Assembly: GCA_900547835.1 (NCBI GenBank)
Contig: URIJ01000009.1
Coordinates: 1 to 22,865 of the forward strand
Length of the DNA stretch: 22,865 nucleotides
Direction of reading: 5' to 3'
From: an uncultured Collinsella sp.
GTDB lineage: Bacteria; Actinomycetota; Coriobacteriia; Coriobacteriales; Coriobacteriaceae
Shown here: positions 20,261-22,865 of the stretch, piece by piece
Position numbering within the stretch: the stretch's first letter is position 1
How the letters are laid out: the number at the start of each line of letters is the position of its first letter
Program-made: the position numbers and the translations under genes
Notes under the pieces: generated by a model
What the model saw: only the letters and a program-made list of their open reading frames with translations
What the model was told of the DNA's origin: nothing
The model's database searches: none

Positions 20261-20731
20261 ATGGACGCAAGCCAGATCGTACTGACCGCTGAGGGCCGCC
20301 AGAAGCTCGTCGAGGAGCTCGCTTGGCGTGAGGGTGATTACGCCAAGGAGATCGTCGAGGACATCAAGGAAGCCCGCGCGTTCGGCGACCTTTCGGAGAA
20401 CTCCGAGTACGATGCCGCCAAGGACAAGCAGGCCCAGAACGCCGCTCGTATTGCCGAGATCCAGGCCATCCTCGCCAACGCTCAGGTTGCTGCCACCACG
20501 GGCGATCTGACCGTCTCCATCGGTTCCACCGTTTCGCTGATTGATCCCAACGGCGAGGTCATGGAAGTCACGCTCGTCGGTACCACCGAGACCAACTCGC
20601 TCGAGCACAAGATTTCCAACGAGTCTCCGGTCGGCCACGCCATCATCGGTCACGGCGAGGGCGACTCCGTCGAGGTCGTTACGCCTTCCGGCAAGACTCG
20701 CGTCTACACCATCGCCAAGATCGCACGCTAG
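20261..20731 (+). CDS. greA: Transcription elongation factor GreA
   Basis: GreA enters the secondary channel of RNA polymerase and stimulates cleavage of backtracked RNA. The 156-residue length is standard. The N-terminal coiled coil contains LTAEGRQKLVEELAW and the tip region ARAFGDLSENSEYDAAKDKQ; the acidic D and E in GDLSENSEYD are the catalytic tip residues. The C-terminal globular domain includes SIGSTVSLID, ISNESPVGHAIIGH and EVVTPSGKTRVYTI. Start chosen at ATG 20261, with GGGGAG (20247-20252) 8 bases upstream; an in-frame TTG at 20231 is not needed. It is followed by a terminator and lysS. Confidence 0.97.
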   Translation: MDASQIVLTAEGRQKLVEELAWREGDYAKEIVEDIKEARAFGDLSENSEYDAAKDKQAQNAARIAEIQAILANAQVAATTGDLTVSIGSTVSLIDPNGEVMEVTLVGTTETNSLEHKISNESPVGHAIIGHGEGDSVEVVTPSGKTRVYTIAKIAR

Positions 20732-20759
20732 ACCACGGTCCCGCGTAAAGGTATGTTTT

Positions 20760-20792
20760 CGCTCCCTGGGACCGAATCCTGGGGAGCGTTTT
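20760..20792 (+). terminator. Terminator between greA and lysS
   Basis: CGCTCCC (20760-20766) pairs with GGGAGCG (20782-20788), with an inner GGA/TCC, followed by TTTT (20789-20792). It lies only 22 bases before lysS, so it may be leaky or serve as a leader element; I see no T-box features. Confidence 0.75.
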
Positions 20793-20810
20793 AGTTTGAG
20801 GAGTTAACTT

Positions 20811-22775
20811 ATGGCAGAGAACCAGAACGCCGCAGATCAGGCATCGACGCTCAACGACGAGCGCGCCACCCGCCTGGCCAAGCGCGCCGCCCTGTTCGAG
20901 GCGGGCCAGAACCCCTATCCCGAGCACTCTGAGCTTGAGGACTACGTTGCCGATATCGAGGCTAAGTACGCCGAGCTTGCCGATGGCGAGGACACCGAGG
21001 ACGTCGTGAAGATCGCCGGCCGTGTGGTCGCCAAGCGCGGTCAGGGCAAGATCATGTTCATCGTCGTGCGCGATGCGACTGCCGAGATTCAACTGTTCTG
21101 CCGCATCAACGACATGGACGAGGCTGCCTGGAATACGCTCAAGGCCCTCGACCTGGGCGACATCCTGGGCGTGACCGGCGTGGTCGTGCGCACCCAGCGC
21201 GGCCAGCTTTCCGTTGCCCCTAAGAGCGCGACCCTGCTTGCCAAGGCCGTTCGTCCGCTGCCCGAGAAGTTCCACGGTCTTTCCGACAAGGAGACCCGCT
21301 ATCGCCAGCGCTATGTCGACCTGATCGCCAACGACGACGTTCGCGAGACCTTCCGTAAGCGTTCGCAGATTCTCTCCACCTTCCGTCGCTTTATGGAGTC
21401 CGACGGCTACATGGAGGTCGAGACCCCCATCCTGCAGACCATCCAGGGCGGCGCTACTGCCAAGCCGTTCATTACCCACTTCAACGCGCTCGATCAGGAG
21501 TGCTACCTGCGTATTGCCACCGAGCTGCACCTCAAGCGCTGCATTGTCGGTGGTTTTGAGCGCGTGTTCGAGATCGGCCGCATCTTCCGTAACGAGGGCA
21601 TGGACCTTACCCACAACCCCGAGTTCACCACGATGGAGGCCTACCGTGCCTTCTCCGACCTCGAGGGCATGAAGGCACTCGCCCAGGGTGTCATCAAGGC
21701 TGCCAACAAGGCCATCGGCAACCCCGAGGTCATCGAGTACCAGGGCCAGACCATCGACCTTTCTGGTGAGTGGGCCAGCCGTCCCATGACCGACATCGTC
21801 TCCGACGTGCTCGGCAAGCAGGTCACCATCGACACGCCGGTCGAGGAGCTTGCTGCCGCCGCGCGCGAGAAGGGCCTGGAGATCAAGCCCGAGTGGACTG
21901 CCGGCAAGATCATCGCCGAGATTTACGATGAGCTGGGCGAGGACACCATCGTCAACCCCACGTTCGTGTGCGATTACCCCATCGAGGTCAGCCCGCTTGC
22001 CAAGCGCTTTGAGGACGACCCGCGTCTGACGCACCGCTTTGAGCTGGTTATTGCCGGTCACGAGTACGCCAACGCGTTCTCCGAGCTCAACGACCCGGTC
22101 GACCAGGCCGAGCGCTTTGCCGCCCAGATGGCCGAGAAGGCCGGCGGTGACGACGAGGCCATGGAGTACGACGAGGACTACGTGCGCGCCCTCGAGTACG
22201 GTATGCCTCCCGCGGGCGGCATTGGCATTGGTATCGACCGCGTGGTCATGCTGCTCACCAACCAGGCTTCCATCCGCGACGTGCTGCTGTTCCCGCACAT
22301 GAAGCCCGAGAAGGGTTTCCAGTCCGGTGCCGCTGCCGCCAAGGCTGCCGAGGCCGGCAACGCCGCGAGCCCGTTCGTTAAGTCGCTTAAGCCCACGCTC
22401 GATTACTCCAAGATCGCCGTTGAGCCGCTGTTTGAGGAGTTCGTCGACTTTGATACCTTCTCCAAGAGCGACTTCCGCGCTGTGAAGGTCAAGGCATGCG
22501 AGGCCGTCAAGAAGTCCAAGAAGCTGCTGAACTTTACGCTCGACGACGGCACCGGCACCGACCGTACCATCCTCTCCGGCATTCACGGTTATTATGAGCC
22601 CGAGGACCTGGTCGGCAAGACCTTGCTCGCCATCACCAATCTGCCGCCGCGCAAGATGATGGGCATTCCCAGCTGCGGCATGCTCATCAGTGCCGTCCAC
22701 GAGGAGGAGGGCGAGGAGCGCCTTAACCTGATTCAGCTCGACGCTTCTATTCCCGCCGGCGCAAAGATGTACTAG
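20811..22775 (+). CDS. lysS: Lysyl-tRNA synthetase (class II) with C-terminal tRNA-binding domain
   Basis: LysRS charges tRNA-Lys with lysine. The 654-residue product is about 150 longer than common bacterial LysRS. The N-terminal OB anticodon-binding domain contains IAGRVVAKRGQGKIMFIVV (about 66-84). The class II core has motif 1 around FMESDGYMEVETPI, motif 2 with FRNEGMDLTHNPEFT, and motif 3 GGIGIGIDRVVMLL, after which the usual enzyme ends near residue 505. An Ala-rich linker leads to a C-terminal domain (about 541-654) with FRAVKVKACEAVKKSKKLL, DDGTGTDRTILSGI and NLPPRKMMGIPSCGMLISA, matching the Trbp111/MetRS-C-terminal tRNA-binding fold. GAGGAG (20798-20803) lies 7 bases before the ATG. 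The core alone would be complete, so the extra domain likely raises tRNA affinity; that is inference. Confidence 0.95.
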   Translation: MAENQNAADQASTLNDERATRLAKRAALFEAGQNPYPEHSELEDYVADIEAKYAELADGEDTEDVVKIAGRVVAKRGQGKIMFIVVRDATAEIQLFCRINDMDEAAWNTLKALDLGDILGVTGVVVRTQRGQLSVAPKSATLLAKAVRPLPEKFHGLSDKETRYRQRYVDLIANDDVRETFRKRSQILSTFRRFMESDGYMEVETPILQTIQGGATAKPFITHFNALDQECYLRIATELHLKRCIVGGFERVFEIGRIFRNEGMDLTHNPEFTTMEAYRAFSDLEGMKALAQGVIKAANKAIGNPEVIEYQGQTIDLSGEWASRPMTDIVSDVLGKQVTIDTPVEELAAAAREKGLEIKPEWTAGKIIAEIYDELGEDTIVNPTFVCDYPIEVSPLAKRFEDDPRLTHRFELVIAGHEYANAFSELNDPVDQAERFAAQMAEKAGGDDEAMEYDEDYVRALEYGMPPAGGIGIGIDRVVMLLTNQASIRDVLLFPHMKPEKGFQSGAAAAKAAEAGNAASPFVKSLKPTLDYSKIAVEPLFEEFVDFDTFSKSDFRAVKVKACEAVKKSKKLLNFTLDDGTGTDRTILSGIHGYYEPEDLVGKTLLAITNLPPRKMMGIPSCGMLISAVHEEEGEERLNLIQLDASIPAGAKMY

Positions 22776-22809
22776 GCGGTTACGGCGTTTTACCAAACGC
22801 CGTAACCGC
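22776..22809. other. Perfect 15-bp hairpin after lysS
   Basis: The 15 bases 22776-22790 (GCGGTTACGGCGTTT) are exactly inverted at 22795-22809, loop TACC, starting on the base after the lysS stop. No T-tract follows on either strand. It is probably the end structure of the lysS transcript. The remaining 56 bases of the window show no gene I can support. Confidence 0.7.
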
Positions 22810-22865
22810 TCGACGCTGCGCGGGCCGCATTTGGACAATCTGACGTTCAACTTCAAGGGCGCGAC

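Noticed and set aside
20732..20810. T-box leader before lysS
   Set aside because: The gap is only 79 bases; no T-box motif or specifier stem is present, only an intrinsic terminator.
20679..22856. Long minus-strand open frame opposite lysS (725 codons)
   Set aside because: It is the antisense shadow of lysS; product is Leu/Gly/Val-rich with no domain. GC-rich codon use on the real strand leaves such frames open, as also seen opposite argJ, argD, asnB and murE.

Overview
The window looks like an ordinary chromosomal segment of a high-GC Gram-positive anaerobe, most likely Collinsella or a close relative in the Coriobacteriia. This is an inference. It rests on the GC-rich codon use, a veg-ispE pair, a fused EcfA1-EcfA2 ATPase, a lysyl-tRNA synthetase with a C-terminal tRNA-binding domain, and abundant small palindromic repeats between genes. 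No taxonomic marker such as rRNA is present. All protein-coding genes I can support lie on the + strand; the only minus-strand gene is a tRNA-Val.

Layout. 1-357: non-coding, with a nested 145-bp palindrome and smaller hairpins. 322-3844: an FMN-riboswitch-controlled riboflavin uptake operon (ribU, fused ecfA1A2, ecfT). 3875-4783: two tandem paralogous FMN-binding split-barrel proteins. 4784-9937: arginine biosynthesis operon argCJBD behind a putative double ARG box. 9938-10809: a repeat-rich gap with a strong terminator, a 216-bp element with inverted termini, a duplicated and truncated tRNA-Val 3' end, a hairpin cluster and the intact minus-strand tRNA-Val(TAC). 10810-12690: asnB. 12803-16317: murE, a HAD phosphatase and murI. 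16373-18330: rph, rdgB and dtd. 18445-19640: veg and ispE. 19690-19766: tRNA-Pro(CGG). 19879-20154: tatA. 20261-20731: greA. 20811-22775: lysS.

How the genes work together. The first block imports riboflavin, the FMN/FAD precursor, under direct feedback from FMN, and sits beside two probable flavin-binding proteins. The arg block makes ornithine from N-acetylglutamate. ArgJ recycles the acetyl group, and ArgB carries the N-terminal extension typical of arginine-inhibited kinases, so arginine is probably sensed both at the promoter and at the enzyme. murE and murI supply peptidoglycan precursors. rph, rdgB, dtd, greA, lysS and the tRNAs serve RNA maturation, nucleotide-pool cleaning and translation fidelity. 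ispE belongs to the MEP isoprenoid pathway.

Most of the window is housekeeping. I did not find a clear new defence or mobile system. The best leads are the tRNA-Val 3'-end duplication with its neighbouring inverted-repeat element, the nested palindrome at the left end, the riboswitch helix that overlaps the ribU ribosome-binding site, the paired ARG boxes, the dyad inside the tatA promoter, and the LysRS fusion.
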